DNA of 33,873 bases from Pseudomonadota bacterium (GCA_030684775.1 JAUXXW010000188.1:1-33873), one strand, 5' to 3'. Counted from the stretch's first letter, positions 1 through 8,705 are shown. Notes: a model not told the origin generated them from the sequence alone. Made by a program: numbers and translations.

Positions 1-26
1 AGGCGCTGAATAAATACAGCGTCGTC

Positions 27-46
27 ATTCCGGCGAAAGCCGGAAT
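27..46. repeat. Short palindromic repeat (ATTCCGGC-GAAA-GCCGGAAT)
   Basis: Two perfect 8-base arms flank a GAAA loop, followed by CCAG. Elements of this form are common dispersed intergenic hairpins in proteobacterial genomes. It lies downstream of rep, in a stretch without a gene (1-236). There is no T-run, so it is not read as a terminator. Confidence 0.6.
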
Positions 47-88
47 CCAGTGAAATCAACCTAAATCCAGCAGTTGAAGCCGTAGAAG

Positions 89-163
89 CGTAGGTTGGGC
101 AAAGCGCGGCGTGCCCAACAACCCGTCGCCATGTTGGGCACGCTTCGCTTTGCCCAACCTACG
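89..163. repeat. 75-bp palindromic repeat, copy A (CGTAGGTTGGGC family)
   Basis: The left arm begins CGTAGGTTGGGCAAAGCG and the right arm ends CGCTTTGCCCAACCTACG. The two are near-perfect reverse complements around a short centre (ACCCGTCGCC). A second 75-bp copy of the same design lies at 10605-10679. This is a REP/MITE-like hairpin with no coding potential. The rest of 1-236 holds no gene that I can support. Confidence 0.8.
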
Positions 164-236
164 ACTCCTGTTTAGCCCGTCGAAATGGCACCGAAGAAAC
201 GGGCCTTTCCTTTAGCGCCGGGGGGCTGCGCGGCCA

Positions 237-2249
237 CTATTTTCCGAGGATGGCGTACATCGCTGAAAACCGCCTTCGGCCTTCTTCTTTTTTATCGCCA
301 CCCGCCGTTTGCGGGGCGCCGGCGCGTTTGACTTCGTTCTGATCGATTTCATTCAGGAAACGCGAGGGTTCGCACACCACCATTTCACCGCCGCGCTTGC
401 GTTTACCGCACCAGGTAATGACCAGGCTACGGCGCGCGCGGGTGATGCCGACGTACATCAGGCGGCGTTCTTCTTCCAGGCGCGGTCCTTCCAGGCATTC
501 CCGATGCGGCAGGATTTCCTCTTCCACGCCGACCAGGTAGACGTGCGGATACTCCAGGCCCTTGGCGGCGTGCAGGGTGGAGAGTCGAACGGCATCGGGC
601 GCTTCGTCCTTGCGCCCTTCCAGCAGGTTCATCAAGGTGATGGTCTGGGTGAGTTCGATCAGCGTTTTGCCGCCTCCGTTTTCATCACCCTCTCCCTTTG
701 TGGTCAGCCAGTCGACGAATTCACGCACGTTTGCCCACTTGGCGCGGGCGGCGCGCTCGTCTTCCGAGTCGTACAGCCATTCTTCGTAATGAATCGCGGC
801 GAGCAACTCCTCAAGCAGCTTTCCCGCGGGCTCTTTTTCCGCGCGTTCGGCGATGCGGTTGATGAAGTCGCAGAAGGTCAGCAAAGGCTCTAGTTGCCGG
901 GGCAGCAAATGGGTCTGGAATCCCGCTTCGAAAGCGGCCGCGAACAGGCTGATATGGCGTTGCCCGGCATGGTCGCCAAGCTTTTCCAGCGTTGCTACAC
1001 CGACGCCGCGCTTGGGCGTAGTGGCCGCGCGAATGAAGGCGGGGTCGTCGTCCGGGTTGGCGATCAGGCGCATGTAGGCGGAAAGATCCTTGATCTCGGC
1101 CTTGTCGAAGAACGATTGCCCGCCGGAGAGCACATAGGGAATCTTGGCCTCGCGTAATGCTTCCTCGAACAAGCGGGCCTGGTGGTTGCCGCGATAGAGG
1201 ATGGCGTAATCGGCGAAGCGGGTGCGGTATTCGAACTTGTGCGCGGAAATGCGCAGGGCGACAGTCTCCGCTTCGTGGCGGTCGTCACGGCATTGCACCA
1301 GTTCGATGTGGTCGCCCAGGCCGTGTTCGCTCCACAGGTTCTTTTCGTGCAGGCGCGGGTTGTTGCGGATGACGCTGTTGGCGGCGGCCAGGATGCGCTG
1401 GCTGGAGCGGTAGTTCTGGGTGAGCGGGATGATTTTCAGGCTGGGGTAATCCTGGCCGAGGCGGCGCAGGTTCTCCACGTCGGCGCCGCGCCAGGCGTAG
1501 ATAGCCTGGTCGTCGTCGCCCACCGCCGTGAAGCGGCCGGCGGGGCCGGCGAGCAGCTTCATCAGGGCGTACTGGGCGCCGTTGGTGTCCTGGTATTCGT
1601 CCACCAGCAGGTAGCGCAGTCGGCCTTGCCAGGTGGAGAGTGCCTCGGGATGTTCCTGGAACAGTTGCACCGGCAGACGGATGAGGTCGTCGAAATCCAT
1701 CGCCTGATAGGCGCGCAGGGTGTCCTGATAGGCTTGGTAAGCGACGGCGTATTGGCGCTCGGCTTCGTCCGTGGCGGCTTTCAGGGCGGCGCCGGGCGGC
1801 AGCAGCGCGTTCTTCCAGTTGGACACGACGGCGGCGGCCAGTCTTAGGCTGCTCTTGTCGGTGGTTTTCAGGATGTCGGAGAGAATCTGCTGTGCATCGG
1901 CGGCATCGAGCACCGAGAAACGGGGCTTGTAGCCGATGCGTCGCGCTTCTTGGCGCAGGATTTGCAGGCCGAGGGAGTGGAAGGTGGAAACCGTGAGTCC
2001 CTTGCCCTGCTTGCCAGGGAGCAGCTCGCCCACCCGCTCGCGCATTTCCCGCGCGGCCTTGTTGGTGAAGGTGATGGCGGCGATATGGCGGGCGTCGATG
2101 CCGCACTCGGTGGCGAGATAGGCGATCTTGCGGGTGATGACCCGAGTCTTGCCGGAACCGGCGCCGGCCAACACCAGCAAGGGGCCGTCGAGATACCTCA
2201 CGGCTTCGCGCTGCTGCGGGTTGAGGTCGGAGAGGTTGGAGGCGGTCAT
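237..2249 (-). CDS. rep: ATP-dependent DNA helicase Rep (UvrD/Rep superfamily 1)
   Basis: The product is a 670-residue 3'-5' DNA helicase of superfamily 1A, a family that assists replication-fork progress and restart in the cytoplasm. All the helicase motifs are readable: the Q motif LNPQQREAV near residue 10, Walker A AGAGSGKT near 29-36, Ia (TFTNKAAREM), Walker B with DEYQD (the Rep variant; UvrD usually has DEFQD), III (GDDDQAIYAWRGA), IV (QNYRSS), V (LSTLHAAKGLEYPHVYLVG) and VI (RRLMYVGITRARR). The length matches E. coli Rep. The gene is complete, with ATG at 2247-2249 and TAG at 237-239. The terminator of the upstream cytochrome gene lies only a few bases before its start codon. Rep is favoured over UvrD or PcrA because of DEYQD and the short C-terminus. 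Confidence 0.93.
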   Translation of the reverse strand: MTASNLSDLNPQQREAVRYLDGPLLVLAGAGSGKTRVITRKIAYLATECGIDARHIAAITFTNKAAREMRERVGELLPGKQGKGLTVSTFHSLGLQILRQEARRIGYKPRFSVLDAADAQQILSDILKTTDKSSLRLAAAVVSNWKNALLPPGAALKAATDEAERQYAVAYQAYQDTLRAYQAMDFDDLIRLPVQLFQEHPEALSTWQGRLRYLLVDEYQDTNGAQYALMKLLAGPAGRFTAVGDDDQAIYAWRGADVENLRRLGQDYPSLKIIPLTQNYRSSQRILAAANSVIRNNPRLHEKNLWSEHGLGDHIELVQCRDDRHEAETVALRISAHKFEYRTRFADYAILYRGNHQARLFEEALREAKIPYVLSGGQSFFDKAEIKDLSAYMRLIANPDDDPAFIRAATTPKRGVGVATLEKLGDHAGQRHISLFAAAFEAGFQTHLLPRQLEPLLTFCDFINRIAERAEKEPAGKLLEELLAAIHYEEWLYDSEDERAARAKWANVREFVDWLTTKGEGDENGGGKTLIELTQTITLMNLLEGRKDEAPDAVRLSTLHAAKGLEYPHVYLVGVEEEILPHRECLEGPRLEEERRLMYVGITRARRSLVITWCGKRKRGGEMVVCEPSRFLNEIDQNEVKRAGAPQTAGGDKKEEGRRRFSAMYAILGK

Positions 2250-2253
2250 AAAT

Positions 2254-2280
2254 GAAAACGGCCCGCGCGAGGCGGGCCGT
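2254..2280 (-). terminator. Rho-independent terminator of the cytochrome c4 gene
   Basis: Read on the minus strand, a 9-bp perfect stem (ACGGCCCGC / GCGGGCCGT, 2280-2272 and 2266-2258) with a 5-base loop is followed by TTTT. It lies 18 bases past the cytochrome stop and only about 5 bases before the rep start codon. It may therefore also affect read-through into rep. Confidence 0.75.
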
Positions 2281-2298
2281 CATCAGGAAAGATAAGTA

Positions 2299-2937
2299 TC
2301 AGCGCAGGCCGTTGACGTATTCGGCCACGGCTTTCATTTCCTGATCGGTCAGCTTCTTGGCGATGACCTGCATCATCTTGCCGCCGTCGTTGGCGCGGTC
2401 GCCGCTACGGAAGTTCTTGAGCTGGGACAGCACGTACTTGGAATGCTGGCCGGCCAGACGCGGGAACAGGGATGGGATGCCCGCGCCGCTGGGGCCATGA
2501 CAGGAAGCGCAGGCGGGAACACCGCTGCCGGCATTGCCACCCTTGTAGATTTTCTGGCCTTCGGCGATCAGGCTGGCGTCCTTGGCCTGACGCGGCTTGG
2601 GTTGCTGGGCACTGTAGTAGGCGGCCAGATTGAGCATGTCGTCATCGGAGAGCTTGGTGACGTTGGGCGCCATGATGGCGTTCTTGCGCGCGCCGCTCTT
2701 GAATTCATGCAACTGCTTGGTGAGGTACTCGGGAGACTGGCCCGCCAGGCTGGGGTAGGCCGGCGAGGTGCTATTGCCGTCGGTGGCATGGCAGCCACCA
2801 CACACATCGTTGACGATCTTCTGCGCGCGGGTGGCGTCGCCTTTGACGGTGGGGGCCGGTGCGGGGGTGTTGGCCCAGCTATTGGCCCCAAACGTGGCGG
2901 CAAGCAACAAGCCAGTGATAAGCGCGTGAAGTTTCAT
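2299..2937 (-). CDS. Cytochrome c4 (dihaem c-type cytochrome)
   Basis: The product is a 212-residue exported dihaem cytochrome of the c4 family, a periplasmic electron carrier that typically feeds terminal oxidases. The start at 2937 (MKLHALITG) opens directly into a signal peptide that ends near ANSWA|N. An upstream in-frame start at 3006 would put 23 extra residues before it and was not chosen. Two haem-binding CxxCH motifs are visible, CGGCH in the first half and CASCH in the second, each in its own class I cytochrome domain. Methionines such as those in KLSDDDM and KMMQVIAKK are candidate axial ligands. The gene is divergent from engB, as is common in betaproteobacteria, and ends in a clear terminator. 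Confidence 0.92.
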   Translation of the reverse strand: MKLHALITGLLLAATFGANSWANTPAPAPTVKGDATRAQKIVNDVCGGCHATDGNSTSPAYPSLAGQSPEYLTKQLHEFKSGARKNAIMAPNVTKLSDDDMLNLAAYYSAQQPKPRQAKDASLIAEGQKIYKGGNAGSGVPACASCHGPSGAGIPSLFPRLAGQHSKYVLSQLKNFRSGDRANDGGKMMQVIAKKLTDQEMKAVAEYVNGLR

Positions 2938-3058
2938 GGTTGATGCTCCTGAATACGGGTTGGCGGCTGGGAAATCGCGGCATTTTAGCGGCCTGTTTGC
3001 TATCATGCCAGCCTTTCGAGCGGGTTACCGGCCCACTACAGGGCCACCACATACTGCC

Positions 3059-3691
3059 ATGCTCAACGCCGCCTTCTTTACGACCATCGCGCAATTGCGC
3101 GAACTCCCCGCCGACAGCTTCGCCGAAGTCGCCTTCGCGGGGCGCTCCAACGCCGGAAAATCCAGCGCCATCAATACCTTGTGCAATCACAAGCGGCTTG
3201 CGTTCGTGAGCAAGATGCCGGGGCGCACGCAACATCTCAACTTCTTCCGAGTGGAAGAAAGCCGCTATCTGGTCGATCTGCCCGGCTACGGCTATGCGCG
3301 CGCACCGAAGGATCAGAAACACATCTGGCAGGCGCTGATCGGGGGTTATCTCGGCCGTCGCCCGCAATTGGCCGGCCTGATCCTGATCATGGATATCCGC
3401 CACCCGCTCACGGACCTGGATCGTTCCCTGCTGGACTGGTTTCGCCCCTCGGGCCGGCCAGTGCACGTGTTGCTCTCGAAGAGCGACAAGCTGTCGCGCA
3501 GCCAGGCCTTGCCGGTACTGCGCCAAGTGAGCGCGGATCTGCTCGAAGCCGGTTTCAATGCCACGGTGCAATTATTCTCCAGCCCCAAACGTGTCGGTGT
3601 CGAAGAGGCGGAAGCAGTGGTGCGCGGCTGGCTGGGCGTGACAAAAAAAGCCCCGGCCCAAGGGGAAGAGACCGGGGAAAGTTCGCCTTGA
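3059..3691 (+). CDS. engB: Ribosome biogenesis GTP-binding protein EngB (YihA/YsxC)
   Basis: This is a small, usually essential Era/Obg-like GTPase involved in assembly of the large ribosomal subunit. G motifs are readable: G1 GRSNAGKSS, G3 DLPGYG, G4 LSKSDK (NKxD type) and G5 in LFSSPKRVG. The start at 3059 gives MLNAAFFTTIAQLRELP, which resembles the N-terminus of related proteins. An in-frame ATG at 3005 would add 18 residues, and one at 2936 would overlap the cytochrome c4 start. None of the three has a convincing Shine-Dalgarno site, so the start is uncertain. The product is 210 residues. The C-terminal tail after GVTKKAP is low in complexity. The placement between cytochrome c4 and hemB supports the call. 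Confidence 0.93.
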   Translation: MLNAAFFTTIAQLRELPADSFAEVAFAGRSNAGKSSAINTLCNHKRLAFVSKMPGRTQHLNFFRVEESRYLVDLPGYGYARAPKDQKHIWQALIGGYLGRRPQLAGLILIMDIRHPLTDLDRSLLDWFRPSGRPVHVLLSKSDKLSRSQALPVLRQVSADLLEAGFNATVQLFSSPKRVGVEEAEAVVRGWLGVTKKAPAQGEETGESSP

Positions 3692-3761
3692 TATTGCACC
3701 AAGGCACCCGCTCCGGGAGAAGAGGCGGGAGACGAAGCGACTCGTCTTGCTTGTTGAGTAA

Positions 3762-4838
<1,077 letters not shown>

Positions 4839-4849
4839 AATCAGGCCGG

Positions 4850-5584
4850 CTAGATGTAGCGTGTCCGGCGCTCGCGGTCGACGCGGATGATGTAGCGCTG
4901 AATCTCGGTTTCCACGCTGGGCGGCAAGTCGATGAACTGGCAGCCGGCCCGATGGGTGTGGCGACCGTTCTTCAGCGTGATTTCAAAAGTGGTGCATACG
5001 GCCAGGCTCAGGGCGAACTCGCCGGAACCCGGCAGGGAAATCCGACAACCGTGATAGGTCTCGCCCGCGGCCAATTCGCCGCTTTCCTGATAGGCCAGGA
5101 TGCCCACCCCGCCAATGCTGATATCCACCACGATGGCTTCCAGCATGCCTTCCCCGGTATTGACCATGCACTTCACCGGATTGACCACGGAAGTGACCAG
5201 CCGGTAATACTCGCGCCGCTGCAAGCGCAGCAGTTCACTCGGCATGGTGACCCGGAACGCGGGTTCGTTGCCATACACGGCGGGCTCGACGCGACCGCAG
5301 GAGAACTGCACACGCACCTGATCGTGCGTGGTGGCGAAGGTGGCGTTGCGTGCGTCCAGGAATTGGGTATTCAGCCGTTCGTCCGGGCCATAGCCCAGGT
5401 ATATGGCGTTCTCCTTGGGTTCGACGGCGATGATGGAGGTCAGCAGGAAGTCCTTGCCGTTCTCCCCATAGGCGGCGACGATGGCCTTGTCCCGCATGAC
5501 ATCGCGCAGGACGCGTTCAATCTCGGCCGCGTGCCTGACCAGATAGCGGTTCGCGTCTTCGCTGGTTATCAGTTCAATTTTCAT
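4850..5584 (-). CDS. PilZ-domain c-di-GMP receptor, YcgR-like flagellar brake protein
   Basis: This 244-residue cytoplasmic protein has the two-domain YcgR layout. Residues of roughly 10-115 form the N-terminal YcgR/PilZN region, and the C-terminal half is a PilZ domain. The c-di-GMP-binding signatures are intact: RxxxR in LQRREYYRL, and DxSxxG in VVDISIGGVGI about 35 residues later. Known YcgR proteins bind c-di-GMP and slow or bias the flagellar motor. No flagellar gene lies in this window, so control of pili or exopolysaccharide is also possible. The gene is convergent with hemB and divergent from the FeeM-like operon, sharing a 177-base intergenic region with it. Confidence 0.85.
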   Translation of the reverse strand: MKIELITSEDANRYLVRHAAEIERVLRDVMRDKAIVAAYGENGKDFLLTSIIAVEPKENAIYLGYGPDERLNTQFLDARNATFATTHDQVRVQFSCGRVEPAVYGNEPAFRVTMPSELLRLQRREYYRLVTSVVNPVKCMVNTGEGMLEAIVVDISIGGVGILAYQESGELAAGETYHGCRISLPGSGEFALSLAVCTTFEITLKNGRHTHRAGCQFIDLPPSVETEIQRYIIRVDRERRTRYI

Positions 5585-5668
5585 CCGGCTATTGTATCGG
5601 CTGAGATAGCGGCAAAAACAGGGCTGAAATGCTCCGTTATTTGAGATGCCAGGGTGGCGCTATGCTGA

Positions 5669-5697
5669 TTGAGATAGGAACGGATGCTCCCTATACT
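5669..5697 (+). promoter_or_regulatory. Sigma-70 promoter of the FeeM/ThiF/nitroreductase operon
   Basis: A -35 box TTGAGA (5669-5674) and a -10 box TATACT (5692-5697) are separated by exactly 17 bases. Transcription would start near 5704 and give a leader of about 57 bases. A Shine-Dalgarno sequence (AGGGAGA) precedes the ATG at 5762. This suggests housekeeping-sigma expression, unlike the sigma-54-type site before the PEP-CTERM gene downstream. Confidence 0.65.
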
Positions 5698-5761
5698 CCG
5701 AAAGGCTAGTTTATAGGGATCACAACATGTTCATGGCGCGCCAATTCAGGGAGATAGAACG

Positions 5762-6553
5762 ATGGGAGTGATGGATCGTTTCAAGGCGGCCAGTCGCACT
5801 TGGGCCAACACCATCGTCACCTTTGAATCGCCTCCCCGTTTGCGGGAAGTGGGCGGGCAGGGCAAGGGCGATGCCCAGGGCGCCACGAACCAGGTTACCC
5901 GTGAGGATCAGTTCAAGATTCGGCTCGCACACAACGATGAGCGCAGTCGCGATGCCAAGTTCTTCGTGGAGAAACGCTATGGAGAAGTGGGTTATCACAG
6001 CGAACGGGGTCAACAGACACACAACTCCTGCCCCGACAGCATTACCCTCGCCACCTATCACGGCGACCATGTGATCGGCACCATGACGCTGGGCTTCGAC
6101 GTCGGCAATGGCCTGATGGCTGACGCGCTCTACAAGGCGGAAATCGACGTTCTTCGCGCGCGTGGGGGCTCGGTCGCCGAGATCACCAAATTCGCGCTCG
6201 ATACCAAGATGACGTCCAAGCGTTTTCTGGCGTCCATGTTCAATGTGGCCTACATCTATTGCCGGAAAATCTGGCAGTACACGGATCTCATCATCGAGGT
6301 CAATCCGTCTCACGCGCCTTTCTATAAGCGGATGTTGGGTTTTACGGAACTCGCGGGCGAGCGCATGTGCCCACGGGTGAATGCGCCGGCCGTTCTGCTC
6401 TGGGTCCACGCCGACGATATCGATAAGAAGGTTGCAGAAGTCGCCGGACATCATGAACTCGCCAAACAGGATCGCACCTTGTATCCCTACTTTTTCGACG
6501 CACAGGAAGAAGCGCGCATCACGGATCGGCTGTTGCGCGCCGAGGCGCGTTAA
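5762..6553 (+). CDS. FeeM-like N-acyl amino acid synthase (GNAT-fold acyltransferase)
   Basis: This 263-residue protein resembles FeeM-type long-chain N-acyl amino acid synthases, which transfer an acyl chain from acyl-ACP to an amino acid. These enzymes are structurally related to acyl-homoserine lactone synthases and GNAT acetyltransferases. Recognisable pieces are IGTMTLGFD (105-113), VAEITKFALD (138-147), LIIEVNPSHAPFYKRMLGF (176-194) and CPRVNAPAVLL (203-213). The first 50 or so residues are a basic extension without a clear domain. The ATG at 5762 follows AGGGAGA; ATG 5771 is an alternative. It is the first gene of an apparent three-gene operon, 9 bases before the ThiF-like gene. The substrate cannot be read from the sequence. 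It is not the usual exosortase-associated acyltransferase so far as I can tell. Confidence 0.8.
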   Translation: MGVMDRFKAASRTWANTIVTFESPPRLREVGGQGKGDAQGATNQVTREDQFKIRLAHNDERSRDAKFFVEKRYGEVGYHSERGQQTHNSCPDSITLATYHGDHVIGTMTLGFDVGNGLMADALYKAEIDVLRARGGSVAEITKFALDTKMTSKRFLASMFNVAYIYCRKIWQYTDLIIEVNPSHAPFYKRMLGFTELAGERMCPRVNAPAVLLWVHADDIDKKVAEVAGHHELAKQDRTLYPYFFDAQEEARITDRLLRAEAR

Positions 6554-6562
6554 CCTTTGCCG

Positions 6563-7420
6563 ATGCCCCTTTTTGATTACAGCACCGCCTTTTCCCGCAA
6601 TATCGGCTGGGTAACCGAGGCCGAACAGCAATTGCTCGCGCAAAAGCGCGTCGCCATTGCCGGCATGGGAGGGGTCGGCGGCTTCCATCTTCTGACCCTG
6701 GCTCGCCTCGGCATACAGCACTTTCACATTGCCGACCTCGACACCTTCGAGCTGGCCAATTTCAACCGTCAAGCCGGGGCCACCCTCTCCAGCATCGACC
6801 GGGAGAAGGCGGAAGTCCTTGCCCGGATGGCAAGGGACATCAACCCGGACTGCGACATCACGATCTTTCCCCAAGGTGTGAATGCGGAAAATCTGGACGA
6901 GTTCATGAGTGGAGTGGACCTCTACGTCGATGGCCTCGACTTCTTCGCCTTCCAGGCCAGGGAAGAAGTGTTCAATTACTGTGCCGAACACGGGATTCCC
7001 GCCACGACCGTCGCCCCCCTGGGGATGAGCGCGGCGTTGCTGAATTTCCTGCCCGGTCGGATGAGTTTCGAGGGCTATTTTCAACTCGCCGGCCAACCGG
7101 AGCAGGAAAAGGCATTGCGCTTCCTGGTCGGCCTGGCGCCCGCCCTGCTGCACCGCGTCTATCTGGCCGATCCCGGCCGGGTCAACCTCGGCGAGCATCG
7201 TGGTCCTTCCACGGTCATGGCCTGTACGTTGTGCGCCGGCGTCGCGGCGACCGAAGCACTCAAGATATTGCTCGGACGCGGCAAGGTCTGGGCCGCGCCG
7301 CACGGCATTCAGTTCGATGGCTACCGCAACCGCATGGCCCACACCTGGCGTCCGGGCGGCAATCGGCACCCGATCAACCGCCTGGCCATCGCGCTTGCCA
7401 AACGACAGCTCGGACTATGA
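6563..7420 (+). CDS. ThiF/MoeB/HesA (E1-like) adenylating enzyme
   Basis: This 285-residue member of the E1-like superfamily activates a carboxylate by adenylation in known relatives. The nucleotide-binding loop GMGGVGG is at residues 34-40, the acidic residues in IADLD at 56-60, and the conserved arginine motif NFNRQ at 66-70. A cysteine pair occurs in MACTLCAG, but the full two-CxxC zinc site of MoeB/ThiF is not evident. No ubiquitin-like, ThiS-like or MoaD-like partner is nearby. It follows the FeeM-like gene by 9 bases, and its stop overlaps the next ATG (ATGA). The closest architecture I know is the N-terminal half of the Rv1355c/MoeY family, in which ThiF is fused to nitroreductase. ATG 6563 is preferred over TTG 6557. 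Confidence 0.85.
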   Translation: MPLFDYSTAFSRNIGWVTEAEQQLLAQKRVAIAGMGGVGGFHLLTLARLGIQHFHIADLDTFELANFNRQAGATLSSIDREKAEVLARMARDINPDCDITIFPQGVNAENLDEFMSGVDLYVDGLDFFAFQAREEVFNYCAEHGIPATTVAPLGMSAALLNFLPGRMSFEGYFQLAGQPEQEKALRFLVGLAPALLHRVYLADPGRVNLGEHRGPSTVMACTLCAGVAATEALKILLGRGKVWAAPHGIQFDGYRNRMAHTWRPGGNRHPINRLAIALAKRQLGL

Positions 7421-8496
7421 GCACGCTTCCGCCCCACCTGGAACAGATACTCGATCTCGCCCGCTGGGCGCCCAGCGGCGACAACACGCAACCCTGGGCA
7501 TTCGAGATTCTGGGCGACGAACAGGTGCTGATCCACGGCTTCGATACGCGCGACCATGTGGTTTACGACCTCGATGGCCATGCCAGCCAACTGGCCATCG
7601 GCGCCCTGTTGGAGACATTGACCATCGCCGCCTCGTCCGTGGGCCGCCGAGTAGACATCCAGCGCCGGGCCGACACGCCCGATAGCCAACTGTTGTTCGA
7701 TGCCCGTTTTCGGCCGGCCCCCGAGCTAGCGGCGGACCCGCTGGTTCCACATATCAAGACCCGCGTGGTGCAGCGTCGGGCCATGTCCACCACTGCGTTG
7801 ACCGCCCGACAGAAAAGCGAGCTGGCCGACGCGCTGCCCGCCGGCTACCGGGTGGTCTGGTTCGAGGGCGCTCGCGAACGTTGGCGCATGGCCAAGTTCA
7901 TGTTCGACAACGCCAAAATCCGTCTGACCATTCCCGAAGCCTACGCCGTGCATCGCGCCGTGATCGAATGGGGGGCGAGGTACAGCGAAGAGCGGATTCC
8001 GGACGCGGCGGTCGGCGTGGACGCGCTCACCAGCCGCTTCATGCGCTGGGCCATGAGTAGTTGGCGGCGCATCGAGTTTCTCAACCACTATTTCCTGGGA
8101 CACCTGCCCCCGCGCCTGCAACTCGATCTCCTCCCCGGCTTGCGCTGTGGCGCCCATTTCATGTTGTGCGCGGACAAGCCGCTCACCCAGTTGGATGGGC
8201 ACATCGCGGCGGGACGCGCCATGCAGCGTTTCTGGCTGACCGCCGACCGACTCGGCTTGTTCATTCAGCCGGAAATGACGCCGGTCATCTTTACCCGGTA
8301 CGCCCGTCGCGGGATCGCTTTCACGCGGGTCGAACGGGCGAGGCGCTCTGCCGACGAGCTCAACCGACAGCTCTGCGGGATGCCGGGTCTACATGAAGCT
8401 GACGCCTTGTTTTTTATCGGAAGGATCGGTTGCGGCCCCACGCCCCAGGCCCGCTCCCTGCGCAAACCCCTGAGCAGGCTCATGCTCGGTTCCTGA
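7417..8496 (+). CDS. Nitroreductase-family protein (Rv1355c C-terminal-like)
   Basis: This 359-residue protein belongs to the FMN-dependent nitroreductase-like fold. The N-terminal signature ILDLARWAPSGDNTQPW (residues 11-27) is the classic flavin-phosphate-binding start of the family. GAHFMLCADKPLTQLDGHIAAGRAMQRFWLTADRLGL, read in parts around residues 243-279, matches the conserved C-terminal helix. The middle is longer than in simple nitroreductases of about 200 residues and includes an insertion rich in tryptophan and arginine. The ATG lies in the ATGA overlap with the ThiF-like gene, so the two are translationally coupled. In the Rv1355c family these two domains form one polypeptide. Oxidoreductase activity on the product of the upstream enzymes is an inference. 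Confidence 0.82.
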   Translation: MSTLPPHLEQILDLARWAPSGDNTQPWAFEILGDEQVLIHGFDTRDHVVYDLDGHASQLAIGALLETLTIAASSVGRRVDIQRRADTPDSQLLFDARFRPAPELAADPLVPHIKTRVVQRRAMSTTALTARQKSELADALPAGYRVVWFEGARERWRMAKFMFDNAKIRLTIPEAYAVHRAVIEWGARYSEERIPDAAVGVDALTSRFMRWAMSSWRRIEFLNHYFLGHLPPRLQLDLLPGLRCGAHFMLCADKPLTQLDGHIAAGRAMQRFWLTADRLGLFIQPEMTPVIFTRYARRGIAFTRVERARRSADELNRQLCGMPGLHEADALFFIGRIGCGPTPQARSLRKPLSRLMLGS

Positions 8497-8630
8497 AGGG
8501 GATTCGGTGGCCGCGGAATGGCGTTCGGGGTGTCGGTTTTTTTTACACTTGTCTCTTGCTGCCCTATTGGATTCTTGGCTGGAATCATAAAATCCCTGTC
8601 TATCAACAGGTTATGTCGGGTGTTTGGTTG

Positions 8631-8646
8631 TGGCATGTATATTGCT
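8631..8646 (+). promoter_or_regulatory. Sigma-54 (-24/-12) promoter of the PEP-CTERM gene
   Basis: TGGCATGTATATTGCT has GG (8632-8633) and GC (8644-8645) separated by exactly ten bases, close to the consensus TGGCAC-N5-TTGCW. Transcription would start near 8657, leaving a leader of about 50 bases. AAGGAA at 8695-8700 then serves as ribosome-binding site for the ATG at 8706. It fits control by the sigma-54 activator PrsR encoded at 17702-19057. The rest of 8497-8705 holds no gene. Confidence 0.75.
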
Positions 8647-8705
8647 TTTAGTTAATCAGGGCCAAGCGATGAGGCCACAGATCAACGAAATACGAAGGAA
8701 AGAAA

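Noticed and set aside
309-893. Plus-strand open frame inside rep
   Set aside because: It is antisense to a complete, motif-rich helicase gene; high GC content creates such open frames.
1285-2283. Second minus-strand open frame overlapping rep
   Set aside because: It is an out-of-frame shadow rich in Arg and Pro; all helicase motifs are in the other frame.
3643-3677. Hairpin CCCCGG...CCGGGG with a T7 tail on the minus strand at the engB 3' end
   Set aside because: It looks like a terminator, but no minus-strand gene ends nearby and the stem is short with a 15-base loop. It could at most stop antisense transcription from the hemB side.
5720-7369. 549-codon minus-strand open frame opposite the FeeM-like and ThiF-like genes
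   Set aside because: It shows no family signature, while both plus-strand genes have clear motifs, ordered spacing and a promoter.
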